Shown one piece after another: positions 8,409 through 16,607 of a stretch of DNA of 56,073 nucleotides. A program made the position numbers and the translations under genes. This DNA is from Verrucomicrobiales bacterium (lineage in GTDB: Bacteria > Verrucomicrobiota > Verrucomicrobiia > Limisphaerales > UBA9464), in contig JAIXZE010000156.1 in the NCBI GenBank assembly GCA_027489875.1, forward strand, positions 1 through 56,073, read 5' to 3'. The notes beneath the pieces were generated by a model. That model was given only the letters and a program-made list of their open reading frames with translations. It was not told the DNA's origin and ran no database searches. Position 1 is the first letter of the stretch. Each line of letters starts with the position of its first letter.

Positions 8409-9512
8409 ATGCCGACCGCACGCGCCCTTGATCTGACACGCCTCCGCGTCCTCCCGCTGGCCGAGCGGCGCAGCCTCACCCGCGCCGAGGACATCCTCGT
8501 CCCCCTCGACCGTCCTCTGCCGCCGGTCTCTGCCGAGGTCGTGAACGCCGCCGCGGAAGCCGCCCAGCGCATCCGCGCCGCCCGCGAACGCGATGCCCAG
8601 GTGATCCTGATGTACGGAGCCCACCTGCTCCGCAACGGCGCCGCACTGATCCTCACCGACCTCATGGAAAAGGGTTGGATCACCCACCTGGCCACCAATG
8701 GCGCCGGGACGATCCACGACTGGGAGTACGCCTGGCTCGGCCGCTCCACCGAATCCGTTGAACAGAACGTCGCCACCGGAACCTTCGGCACCTGGGACGA
8801 AACCGGCCGCAACATCCACCTCGCCCTTCTCGCCGGAGCCCTCCAGGACCTCGGCTACGGCCGCGCCCTCGGGAAGTTCATCCACGAGGACGGTTGCCAC
8901 CTGCCGTCGCCCGAGGATCTCCAGCGCCTGCTGACCCAGTTTGCCGGTGATCCCCTCGCCGCCGCCGTCGCGGAACTTCTGGCCGCCCAACTCCGCTTCG
9001 ACCTGCCCGCCGGCGGGCACGCGGTGGAACACCCCTTCAAGCAGGCCAGCCTTCTGGCCCAGGCCTGGAGACTCCGCGTTCCCGTCACCGTCCATCCGGG
9101 CATCGGGTACGACATCATCTCCTGCCACCCGATGTTCAATGGCTCGGCCATCGGTCGCGCCGCCGGCTCCGATTTCCGCCTCTTCGCCGGGGCCGTCGAA
9201 GGCCTCGACAACGGCGTCGTCCTCTCCGTCGGCTCCGCCATCATGGCGCCGCAGGTCTTCGAGAAATCCCTGAGCTGCGTCCACAACCTCCGATTCCAGG
9301 ACGGGCGCCCTCCCGTTTCCGGCCACAGCATCTACGTCGTGGACCTCCAGGACGGCGGCGGATGGGACTGGGCCCAGGGCGAACCTCCGAAGACCAACCC
9401 CGCCTACTACCTCCGCTTCTGCAAGAGCTTCTCACGGATGGGCGGCGACATGCGCTACGTGCAATCCGACAACCTCGCCTTCATCCACCACCTCTGGAGC
9501 CACCTGTCATGA
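8409..9512 (+). CDS. Deoxyhypusine synthase-like protein
   Basis: 367 residues from ATG 8409 (an upstream start at 8373 adds 12 residues). The layout resembles the NAD-binding fold of deoxyhypusine synthase: a conserved block LMYGAHLLRNG..LILTDLMEKGWITHLATNGAG, followed by DWEYAWLGRSTESV and later HPGIGYDIISCHPMFNGSAIGRAAGSDF. However, the family's catalytic lysine motif (SWGK) near the C-terminus is not visible, and bacteria lack the eIF5A substrate, so a different reaction is expected. Its stop overlaps the start of a PfkB-type kinase (ATGA), so the two are probably translated together and act in one pathway. The family call is by eye and moderate. Confidence 0.55.
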   Translation: MPTARALDLTRLRVLPLAERRSLTRAEDILVPLDRPLPPVSAEVVNAAAEAAQRIRAARERDAQVILMYGAHLLRNGAALILTDLMEKGWITHLATNGAGTIHDWEYAWLGRSTESVEQNVATGTFGTWDETGRNIHLALLAGALQDLGYGRALGKFIHEDGCHLPSPEDLQRLLTQFAGDPLAAAVAELLAAQLRFDLPAGGHAVEHPFKQASLLAQAWRLRVPVTVHPGIGYDIISCHPMFNGSAIGRAAGSDFRLFAGAVEGLDNGVVLSVGSAIMAPQVFEKSLSCVHNLRFQDGRPPVSGHSIYVVDLQDGGGWDWAQGEPPKTNPAYYLRFCKSFSRMGGDMRYVQSDNLAFIHHLWSHLS

Positions 9513-10546
9513 CCCCCGAGCGATTCCACACCCTCACCCAACGCTACGCGAACCTCCGCCTCGCCGTTGTCGGTGACTTCTGCCTCGACCGCTACTTCGA
9601 CATCGATCCCGCCCGCGCCGAGATCTCCATCGAAACCGGCCTGCCCGTCCACAACATCACCCGCGTCCGGTGCCAACCCGGCGCCGCCGGAACCATCCTC
9701 AACAACCTCGTTGCCCTCGGCATCGGATCCCTCCATCCCGTTGGCGTCGCCGGTGACGACGGCGAAGGCTGGCAACTCCTCCGCGCCCTGCGCGCCCAAC
9801 CCGGCGTCCACCTCGACCACTTCGTCCAGTCCGCCGAACGTCACACCTTCACCTACACCAAGCCCCTCCTCCACACCCCCGGCGAACCCCCACGCGAACT
9901 CAGCCGACTCGACCTCAAGAACTGGGATCCCACGCCGGCCTCGGTCGCCGACCGCATCGCCGCCCATCTCGCCGCGCTCGCCCCCTCCCTGGACGCCGTC
10001 ATCCTCATGGATCAGGTCGACATCGCCGAGACCGGCGTGGTCACCACCGCCGTCCGCGAAGCCGTCCGCAAGGTCGTCGCCGCCCATCCGAACCTCCCCA
10101 TCATCGCGGATTCGCGGCGTTCCCTGCGCGGATTCCCGCAGGTGGTCTTCAAGATGAACGCCGCCGAACTCGCCCGCTTCGCCGGCCAACCCGTCGAAGC
10201 CCTCGACGACATCCGCCGCGCCGCCGCGGACCTCGCCCGCACCAACGCCCGCCCCGTCTTCATCACCCTCGCCGAACGCGGGATCGTCGGAGCTTCCCCC
10301 GACGGAACCTCCCATCACCAACCCTCCCTGCCCCTCCGCGGGCCCATCGACATCGTCGGTGCCGGCGATTCCGTCACGGCCAACCTCACCGCCGCCCTCG
10401 CGGCCGGAGCCACCATTCCGGAAGCGCTCGAACTGGCGATGGCCGCCGCCAGCTGCGTCATCCATCAACTGGGCACCACCGGCACCGCCAACCCCACCCA
10501 ACTCGCTGGCCTCATCGGGATTCCCATCCCCCACGACCCTCGCTAG
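9509..10546 (+). CDS. PfkB-family kinase, HldE/RfaE1-like
   Basis: 345 residues. It starts with ATG 9509 inside the preceding stop (ATGA). The PfkB/ribokinase fold shows in VVGDFCLDRYFDIDP near the N-terminus, the substrate loop with QPGAAGTILNNLVALG, MNAAELARFAG mid-protein, and the C-terminal signature DIVGAGDSVTANLTAALAAG, where the Asp of GAGDS is the catalytic base. The general look (LAVVGDFCLDRY, VFKMNAAE) is closest to the kinase half of heptose-phosphate kinase/adenylyltransferase (HldE). No adenylyltransferase domain follows. Substrate not determinable; a sugar or sugar phosphate is expected. Confidence 0.85.
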   Translation: MTPERFHTLTQRYANLRLAVVGDFCLDRYFDIDPARAEISIETGLPVHNITRVRCQPGAAGTILNNLVALGIGSLHPVGVAGDDGEGWQLLRALRAQPGVHLDHFVQSAERHTFTYTKPLLHTPGEPPRELSRLDLKNWDPTPASVADRIAAHLAALAPSLDAVILMDQVDIAETGVVTTAVREAVRKVVAAHPNLPIIADSRRSLRGFPQVVFKMNAAELARFAGQPVEALDDIRRAAADLARTNARPVFITLAERGIVGASPDGTSHHQPSLPLRGPIDIVGAGDSVTANLTAALAAGATIPEALELAMAAASCVIHQLGTTGTANPTQLAGLIGIPIPHDPR

Positions 10547-10558
10547 GTTCCGCCGCTC

Positions 10559-11422
10559 ATGGCTGACGCGAAGTTCCCCAGCGCACGCACGCTGCTCGTC
10601 CTCGGGCGCGTGTCGAACCTGCCCACGGTCTGGAGCAATTGCCTTTGCGGCTGGCTCCTCGCCGGCGGCGGCGCGTGGGGACTCCTCCTCCTCCTCTGCC
10701 TCGCCACCTCCCTCCTCTACATCGGCGGGATGTACCTCAACGACGCCTTCGACGCCTCCTTCGACCGACAGCACCGCCGCCAGCGTCCCATCCCATCCGG
10801 TGCCATCTCCGAGTCGTTCGTCTGGATCGCCGGCCTTTCACTCCTCGGCGTGGGCACCCTGCCCCTCCTGTTCCTCGGCCTCGACACCGCCGTCCTCACC
10901 CTCCTTCTGGTCGCCGCCATCCTCCTCTACGACGCCGTCCACAAGGCCGTCGAATTCTCCCCGATCATCATGGCCGTGTGCCGGTTCTTCCTCCTGCTGG
11001 TGGCCGCCTCGGCCGCCGACGACGGCGTCACTGGCCTCGCCCTCTGGACCGCCATCGCCCTCGCCGGATGGATCGTCGGTCTCTCCTATGTCGCCCGACG
11101 CGAGAGCATCCTTGGTCCGCTGGCCATCTGGCCGCTGGTCGCCCTGGCGCTGCCCATCGTCCTTGCCTTCCTGGTCAACAACGGCCCCTACCGCCTGCGC
11201 GGCCTTCTGGTCTCCGCCCTTGTCCTGACCTGGGCCGCCCTGTGCCTCCGCCACACGTTCACCTCCATCCAACGCAACCTCGGCCGCACCGTGTCCGGCC
11301 TGCTCGCCGGCATCTGCCTCGTCGACCTCCTCGCCGCCCCCGCCGACTTCCCCTCCACCCTCGCCTTCGTCGGATGCTTCGGCGCTGCCCTGCTCCTCCA
11401 GCGTTTCATCCCCGCCACTTGA
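10559..11422 (+). CDS. UbiA-family prenyltransferase
   Basis: 287 residues, strongly hydrophobic, with about eight transmembrane segments. The first Asp-rich motif, NDAFDASFDRQHRRQRPIPSG (residues 61-81), is the UbiA signature that binds Mg2+ and prenyl diphosphate. The usual second Asp-rich motif is not evident: the corresponding region reads GLSYVARRESILG, so this belongs to a divergent branch. It starts 12 bases after the PfkB gene and is probably in the same transcript. Menaquinone or haem prenylation would be typical roles; the neighbouring kinase and DHS-like gene point instead to an unassigned lipid or glycolipid path. That last point is inference. Confidence 0.85.
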   Translation: MADAKFPSARTLLVLGRVSNLPTVWSNCLCGWLLAGGGAWGLLLLLCLATSLLYIGGMYLNDAFDASFDRQHRRQRPIPSGAISESFVWIAGLSLLGVGTLPLLFLGLDTAVLTLLLVAAILLYDAVHKAVEFSPIIMAVCRFFLLLVAASAADDGVTGLALWTAIALAGWIVGLSYVARRESILGPLAIWPLVALALPIVLAFLVNNGPYRLRGLLVSALVLTWAALCLRHTFTSIQRNLGRTVSGLLAGICLVDLLAAPADFPSTLAFVGCFGAALLLQRFIPAT

Positions 11423-11489
11423 TCCCTTCACGCGGCGTTCGCCCGCGTGCAGCCTTCCCTCCCGCCTCCGTCCACGCTACCAACCCCGC

Positions 11490-12035
11490 ATGTCGTCCGT
11501 CCCGCGCACTCACCGCAACATCGCCCTCATCGGCTTCATGGGCGTGGGCAAGACCACCGTCGGATCCCTCCTCGCCCAGACCCTCCACTTCGAGTTCGTC
11601 GATACCGACAAGCTGATCGAACAACGCCAGGGTCGGAAGATCTCCGACATCTTCGCCCAGGACGGCGAACCCTTCTTCCGGAATCTCGAGTCCGAACTCT
11701 GCCGCGAACTGGAATCGACCAGCGGCCGTGTCATCGCCACCGGAGGCGGACTGGCCGTCACCCCCGGAAACCTTGATTCCCTCCGGACCCACGCCCTCAT
11801 CGTCTGCCTCTGGGCCAGTCCCGAAACCATCTACGCCCGCGTCCGACACCAGTCCCACCGCCCCCTCCTCCAGACTCCCGATCCCCTCGCCCGCATCCAG
11901 GACCTGCTCACCGTCCGCACCCCGGCCTACCGCGACGCCGATCTCATCGTCGGGGTCGACTTCCGATCTCCCGCGGAAACCGCCCGCCAGATCGCCTCCT
12001 CCTTCCGCCTCGGCACGCCCCTGGATCCGTCCTGA
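11490..12035 (+). CDS. aroK: Shikimate kinase
   Basis: 181 residues. It phosphorylates shikimate with ATP in chorismate synthesis (cytoplasm). The Walker A loop is GFMGVGKTT (residues 15-23). Shikimate-binding residues appear in FVDTDKLIEQ, FFRNLESEL and ATGGGLAV, and the LID-type arginine is in RHQSHRPLLQ. Length is normal for AroK. The ATG at 11490 lies 67 bases after the UbiA gene and has no evident Shine-Dalgarno sequence. The next gene begins one base after its stop. Confidence 0.93.
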   Translation: MSSVPRTHRNIALIGFMGVGKTTVGSLLAQTLHFEFVDTDKLIEQRQGRKISDIFAQDGEPFFRNLESELCRELESTSGRVIATGGGLAVTPGNLDSLRTHALIVCLWASPETIYARVRHQSHRPLLQTPDPLARIQDLLTVRTPAYRDADLIVGVDFRSPAETARQIASSFRLGTPLDPS

Positions 12036-12036
12036 A

Positions 12037-13167
12037 GTGACCGATCTCGCCGCCCAACTGAAGCAGCGCGCCGCCGAACTGGGATTCGACGCCTGCCGCG
12101 TCACCTCCGCCGCCGCGCCCGAGTCCGGCCCAAGGCTCCGCCAGGCCCTCGCCGAGGGCCGCCACGCCGGCATGGAATGGATCGCCCGCAACGCCGAAAA
12201 ACGCTGCAACCCCGACCTCGTCCTTCCCGGCGCACGTTCGATCATCGCCCTCGCCGTCAGCTACGCGCACGACCCTCAACCCGAGCCCGATTCCACCCCT
12301 TCAAACGCCAGCGAACCCCGCGGGATCGTCGCCCGATACGCCCAACATTCCGATTACCACGACATCCTCGCCCCGCGCCTTGCCGAACTCACCGCGTGGC
12401 TCGACGCCGCCACCACCCCGGCCCACCGCTCCCTGTGGTATGTCGACACCGGTCCCATCCTCGAACGGGACCTCGCCCAACGCGCTGGCATCGGCTTCGT
12501 CGGACGCCACACCAACCTCGTCTCCCGCGAACTCGGCAACTGGTTCCTCCTCGCTGAAATCCTGACCCAGGCCGAACTCCCCATCGACCCACCCGCACGC
12601 AACCTCTGTGGCAAGTGCACCCGCTGCCTCGACGCCTGCCCCACCCACGCGCTCCCCGCGCCCTTCACCCTCGATGCGCGTCGCTGCATCTCCTACCTGA
12701 CCATCGAACTCAAGGGATCCATCCCCGAGGAGCTGCGCCCCCTCATCGGCAACCGGATCTACGGCTGCGACGATTGCCTCGCCGCCTGTCCCTGGAATCG
12801 GTTCGCCGCCGAAGCCCGCCTCCTCGCCCCGCACCGTCGCCACGACCTCGACGCCCCCGCCCTCCACGACCTGCTCGCCCTCGACGACGCCACCTTCCGC
12901 TCCCGCTTCGCCGGTTCCCCCATCCTCCGCACAAAACGCCGCGGATTCCTCCGCAACGTCGCCGTCGCGCTCGGGAACATCGGCGGCCCGGAATCCATCG
13001 CCCCCCTCGCGCGCGCCACCACCGATCCCGAACCCCTCATCCGCGAGCACGCCGCGTGGGCGCTGGCCCGGATCCAGGATCGGCTCCAGCGGTCGCCGCC
13101 CCCCGAAGCATCGACGCCTCCACCACGTCATACAGCGCCGCCCACGCCGCCAGCACCTCCGGCGTAA
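12037..13167 (+). CDS. queG: Epoxyqueuosine reductase
   Basis: 376 residues if GTG 12037 is the start, one base after the aroK stop. That start places VTDLAAQLKQRAAELGFD at the usual N-terminus; the open frame continues upstream but only through aroK. QueG reduces epoxyqueuosine to queuosine in tRNA using cobalamin and two 4Fe-4S clusters. Cluster motifs CGKCTRCLDACPTHA and CDDCLAACPWNRF are complete, followed by the usual C-terminal HEAT-like repeat (RGFLRNVAVALGNIGGP). The final ~40 residues are Pro/Ala-rich and lie antisense to the globin gene, so the true QueG fold probably ends near ARIQDRL and the tail is a by-product of the overlap. Confidence 0.9.
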   Translation: MTDLAAQLKQRAAELGFDACRVTSAAAPESGPRLRQALAEGRHAGMEWIARNAEKRCNPDLVLPGARSIIALAVSYAHDPQPEPDSTPSNASEPRGIVARYAQHSDYHDILAPRLAELTAWLDAATTPAHRSLWYVDTGPILERDLAQRAGIGFVGRHTNLVSRELGNWFLLAEILTQAELPIDPPARNLCGKCTRCLDACPTHALPAPFTLDARRCISYLTIELKGSIPEELRPLIGNRIYGCDDCLAACPWNRFAAEARLLAPHRRHDLDAPALHDLLALDDATFRSRFAGSPILRTKRRGFLRNVAVALGNIGGPESIAPLARATTDPEPLIREHAAWALARIQDRLQRSPPPEASTPPPRHTAPPTPPAPPA

Positions 13168-13501
13168 GTTCACGATCCAGCACCTTCCTCAGCATCGCCA
13201 CCAACGCCTGCCGCACCACCGCGTAGTGGGCCGCTTCAACTCCGTAGCCGGCATGCCGTCGTCCCAGGTCCTCCAGCACCGGGACCAACCGTCCGGGTTC
13301 ATCCAGCAACCGGATCGCCCCCGCCAGCATCTCCATCAGCTTGGTCGCCTGCGCCGCAATGTCGTTGCGGAACAACCCACGCAGCCGCGGCTCGATCGAA
13401 AAAAGCTCCCGATAGAACACCAGCGCCGCCACCTCCGGATGCCGCTCCACGATCGCAAACGATTTCCTCAACAGATGTACTTGCTCAGCCGTCACTTCCA
13501 T
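13037..13501 (-). CDS. Single-domain bacterial globin
   Basis: 154 residues from ATG 13501; the longer frame to 13579 adds repeat-derived sequence. Globin helices are recognisable: AEQVHLLRKSFAIVE (A), FYRELFSIEPRLRGLF (B-C-CD, with CD1 Phe at residue 44), the proximal His H83 in LGRRHAGYGVEAAHY, and the G/H helices around LRKVLDRELTPEVLAAWAALYDVV. It resembles Vitreoscilla-type haemoglobin or the globin domain of flavohaemoglobin; there is no reductase domain. Likely roles are O2 binding or NO detoxification. Its 3' end overlaps queG by 131 bases on the opposite strand, which is unusual for convergent genes. Confidence 0.9.
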   Translation of the reverse strand: MEVTAEQVHLLRKSFAIVERHPEVAALVFYRELFSIEPRLRGLFRNDIAAQATKLMEMLAGAIRLLDEPGRLVPVLEDLGRRHAGYGVEAAHYAVVRQALVAMLRKVLDRELTPEVLAAWAALYDVVEASMLRGAATAGADPGSGPAPTRRARG

Positions 13502-14064
13502 CACTCGACCACACCCAGCCCACAAACCCACTCCGACTTTGGTCGGAGGACCTCCAGTTTGAAGGCCGGGTGCCCCCACCCGGCGGTCACCTCCCCCTTT
13601 GAAGGCCGGGTGCCCCCACCCGGCGATGGCAGGGGCATGCGCCGCGTGAGGCCACGCGGCCTACAACCCATCCCCCTCCAACACCCCCCGCGCGGCGAAT
13701 CCTTCAACAACGCCGGGTGAGGGCACCCGGCTGTCACGTCCTGGATGAAAAATGTCAAAAGAGGTGCCTCCACCGGAAGTCCAAGGGGGTGCCTCCTGGG
13801 TACGCCGGAGGCGTTGAAGCGTACAGCCCGGGGTGCGAAGCAACCCCGGGTTCGGGTGACTCAAGGAGTCACCTACCCCGGCAGGGGTTGCAGACTGCCG
13901 GATCTTCGCACCCCTCCGGGGTGCGGATTCACAATCGACACGCTATTCCCCGGGTGCGTGCTTCGCACGACCCGGGGCCATCGGCTGCAACGCCTCCGGC
14001 GTACTTCAAACTTGGCACCTCCCCCGCTCGACATCCCCGCCCCCTTCCGCGTATCGAACACCCC
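13502..14064. repeat. Repeat-filled intergenic region
   Basis: No gene seen. It holds four hairpins of the type GCCGGGTG-loop-CACCCGGC at 13565-13584, 13605-13624, 13641-13660 (variant GCCGCGTG/CACGCGGC) and 13712-13731. These are followed (~13790-14010) by a GC-rich repeat built from GCGAAGCAACCCCGG, CCCCGGCAGGGG and CCTCCGGCGTAC blocks that recurs near 34190-34400 and 49520-49690. Parts are direct or inverted copies of each other. Reading frames through it are low-complexity and not credible. Confidence 0.75.
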
Positions 14065-15591
14065 GTGAACCACGTCGCCACCTGCTCCTTCCTCGCCCTC
14101 AGCATGGTCGCCCCGGCCCTCGCTCCCCTCCACGCCGCATCGCCCGCGGAATCGCTCCTGAACCTCGATCGCCCCCTCGTCATCGCCCACCGCGGTTACT
14201 CGGCCGCCGCCCCCGAGAACACCCTTCCCGCCTTCCAACTCGCCGTCACCGCCGCCGCCGATCTCGTCGAACTTGATTACCACCACTCCCGCGACGGCAT
14301 CCTCACCGTCCTCCACGACCACACCCTCGATCGCACCACCGACGCCACCCGCCGTTGGGGACGCACGAACCTCCACGTTTCCGAGTTCCCCTTCGCCGAA
14401 CTCGAGTCCCTCGACGCCGCCACCTGGCGCGGTTCGAACCAGCCTCCCGCTTTCATCCCCACCCTCGACCAGGCCCTCGACGTCATCCAGAAGGGCTCCG
14501 TCACCCTCATCGAGCGGAAGGCCGGTGCCGCCGCCGATTGCGTCCAACTGCTGCGCCGCCGAAAGCTCGTCAACCAGGTCGTCGTCCAGGCCTTCGACTG
14601 GGCCTACCTTGAGGACTACCACAAACTCGAACCCGATCAGGTCCTCGGTGCCCTCGGTCCATGGGGACAGTTCGGCGGCAAGAAACTCACCGACGACGAA
14701 AAGAAGCTCTCCCCCCGCTGGATCGATGAAGCCAAACGCATCGGTGCCCGCATCATCGTCTGGAACCGTCAGGTCGATCTCGCCGCCGTCCGCGACGCCC
14801 ACGCCAAGGGCCTCGACGTCTGGGTCTACACCATCGATGACCCCGCCCTCATGCGGCAACTCGTCGAACTCGGCGTCGACGGCATCATCACCAACAACCC
14901 CGGCCTCGCGTGGCGCGCCCTCCCGCGTCCGGTGTCCCCGTTGCACGGCCCCATTCCCGAAGGCTGGAAGCTCGTCACCGAGGAACACTTCGATTCCGAC
15001 GCCAGCCTCGACCGCCTCGAACGGACCGATCGCAACGCCTGGAAGCATTCCGCCGACGGCTCCAGCCACGCCCTCGAACTCGCCAGCCAGAGCAAGTACA
15101 CCCCACCGGTCCGTTCCCCGGTCAACATCGCCCTCCTCTCCGGCCAGACCTACGGCGACTTCATCCTCGAAGGTGATTTCCTCCAGACCGGACGCGAGTA
15201 CGGCCATCGCGACATGTGTGTCTTCTTCGGCTTCCGCGACGCGTCGCATTTTTACTACACGCACGTCGCCACCGCCGCCGATGACCACGCCCACAATGTC
15301 TTCATCGTCGACGGAGCCCCACGCCGGAAGCTGACGAACCGCACCACCACCGGCGTCAACTGGGGCCAGAACATCTGGCACCGCATCCGCATCGAACGTC
15401 GCGCCGCCACCGGCTCCATCCGCGTCTTCTTCGACGACCTCACCACCCCGATCATGGAAGCCACCGACACCACCTTCACCCAGGGCAAGATCGGGTTCGG
15501 CTCCTTCGACGACACCGGCAAGATCGACAACATCCGCATCTGGGCTCCGACCTCACCCACGCCGTCGAGCAGCCGGATCTTCGGAGAGTAA
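14065..15591 (+). CDS. Glycerophosphodiester phosphodiesterase with C-terminal lectin-like domain
   Basis: 508 residues from GTG 14065, which gives a good signal peptide (VNHVATCSFLALSMVAPALAPLHAA). The frame runs upstream only into repeat DNA. The GDPD domain (~35-290) has HRGYSAAAPENTLPAF, the acidic/His catalytic set in LVELDYHHSRDGILTVLHDHTLDRTT, and VDGIITNNPGLA at its end. A second beta-sandwich domain (~305-500; YGDFILEGDFLQTG, WHRIRIERR, GKIGFGSFDDTGKIDNIRIW) resembles concanavalin/LamG or DUF1080-type domains. The protein is probably secreted or periplasmic, hydrolysing glycerophosphodiesters, with the second domain binding a glycan or similar. The fusion is not the standard GlpQ architecture. 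Confidence 0.88.
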   Translation: MNHVATCSFLALSMVAPALAPLHAASPAESLLNLDRPLVIAHRGYSAAAPENTLPAFQLAVTAAADLVELDYHHSRDGILTVLHDHTLDRTTDATRRWGRTNLHVSEFPFAELESLDAATWRGSNQPPAFIPTLDQALDVIQKGSVTLIERKAGAAADCVQLLRRRKLVNQVVVQAFDWAYLEDYHKLEPDQVLGALGPWGQFGGKKLTDDEKKLSPRWIDEAKRIGARIIVWNRQVDLAAVRDAHAKGLDVWVYTIDDPALMRQLVELGVDGIITNNPGLAWRALPRPVSPLHGPIPEGWKLVTEEHFDSDASLDRLERTDRNAWKHSADGSSHALELASQSKYTPPVRSPVNIALLSGQTYGDFILEGDFLQTGREYGHRDMCVFFGFRDASHFYYTHVATAADDHAHNVFIVDGAPRRKLTNRTTTGVNWGQNIWHRIRIERRAATGSIRVFFDDLTTPIMEATDTTFTQGKIGFGSFDDTGKIDNIRIWAPTSPTPSSSRIFGE

Positions 15592-15610
15592 ACTTCGGCC
15601 GATAGGGGCC

Positions 15611-15837
15611 GGGGCGGCGACGTCCTCGTCGCCCTCTCCCAAAACCCCTTCTCACGGCGATGAAGACATCACCCCTCCATTCCAGGATCGGGGTGGCGAC
15701 GTCCTCGTCGCCCTCTCCCAAAGCCCCTTCTCACGGCGATGAAGACATCGCCTCTCCATTCCAGGATCGGGGAGGCGACGTCCTCGTCGCCCTCTCCCAA
15801 AGCCCCTTCCTCTGGCGATGAAGACATCGCCGCCCCG
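15611..15837. repeat. Three tandem twin-hairpin cores (79-bp period)
   Basis: Three head-to-tail copies begin at 15611, 15690 and 15769, exactly 79 bases apart. Each has the GAC-type hairpin GGCGACGTCCTCGTCGCC and, ~20 bases later, a GAT-type hairpin with a changed loop (GGCGATGAAGACATCGCC; in the first unit the end reads ATCACC). The separating sequence TCCATTCCAGGATC is conserved. Outer terminal repeats are absent. It directly follows the glycerophosphodiesterase stop. Confidence 0.85.
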
Positions 15838-15866
15838 AAAACATTTCCAAAGGGGGCAGTTGGGGA

Positions 15867-15940
15867 TCGGGACCACACCCGGTGCTCCTCTTCGTTTTCG
15901 ATTCCGATGGCGATACCGATACTGACACGCGCAGCGCGTG
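15867..15940. repeat. Hexamer-array element, copy 1
   Basis: TCTTCGTTTTCGATTCCGAT followed by CGATAC/CGATGG-type hexamers and ending ACACGCGCAGCGCG. The same framework (TTTTCGATTCCGAT, hexamers, GACGCGTGCGG) occurs at 17328, 39149 (inverted) and 49195. It lies 30 bases after a twin-hairpin array. Confidence 0.7.
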
Positions 15941-16607
15941 TTCCAGTCCGAGCCAAAGTACCGTTCCAAACCCAGACCACGCGCCCCATCGTGGCCCCCA
16001 TCAACGCCAACGGCGTTGCGTCCTTTAGCCCAGGGTTGGCCGAGGAACGAGGACAACCCTGGGTCCAGATCCTTCCCCCCACCCAACCACAACGTGGTTG
16101 TGGCCGGCCTACTGAGACAGTTCCCCAATCGCCCTATCCTTCCCATCCTCCTTTCGTGCCCTTTGTGCGCTTCGTGGTTCAACCCTCCGCCGTTGTTCGA
16201 CCACGAAGGACACCAACGACACGAATCCGACCCATGCAACCCTGGCCGAAGCCGTGGTCCCAGGCCCGGAGGGCCGACAGACGATAGCCCAGCGCGTAAG
16301 CGCTGGGTTCCGTCCCCACATGAACACCCAGCCCCGGCAGGGGCGACAGAACCCCTTCGCCCACGAACGCAAGAGTGCGATCGCCTCTCCGTCACCCCGG
16401 AACACCAATCGGATACGCCGCACTCATGCAGCAGAAATCTCGCGCAGAGGGGGAGAGCCGCGGGGAGAGACAACCAATCGGGAGCGTGGGCACCCGTGAA
16501 CCGCATCACCACTGGATGACTCGATGACGATGATTCAAGCCCCACTTCCTCTGCGCCTCCGCGTCTCTGCGAGAGTGAATCTTCTGACCCAATTGCCCCC
16601 CTTCCCA
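15941..16607. other. Gene-free, assorted dispersed repeats
   Basis: No credible gene. Around 16150-16215 lies an inverted pair of the CACGAAGGACAC type (GTGCCCTTTGTGCGCTTCGTGG and its partner). Around 16265-16350 is a GC-rich block with GCCCAGCGCGTAAGCGCTGGG and CCCCGGCAGGGGCGACAGAA. Around 16545-16590 is CTCTGCGCCTCCGCG-TCTCTGCG. The first and third are sequence types I know as dispersed intergenic repeats in several environmental phyla; their function is unknown. Confidence 0.6.

Noticed and set aside
9509..10546. Calling the PfkB gene a full bifunctional HldE
   Set aside because: There is no adenylyltransferase domain (no GxxHxGH-type motif) after the kinase.
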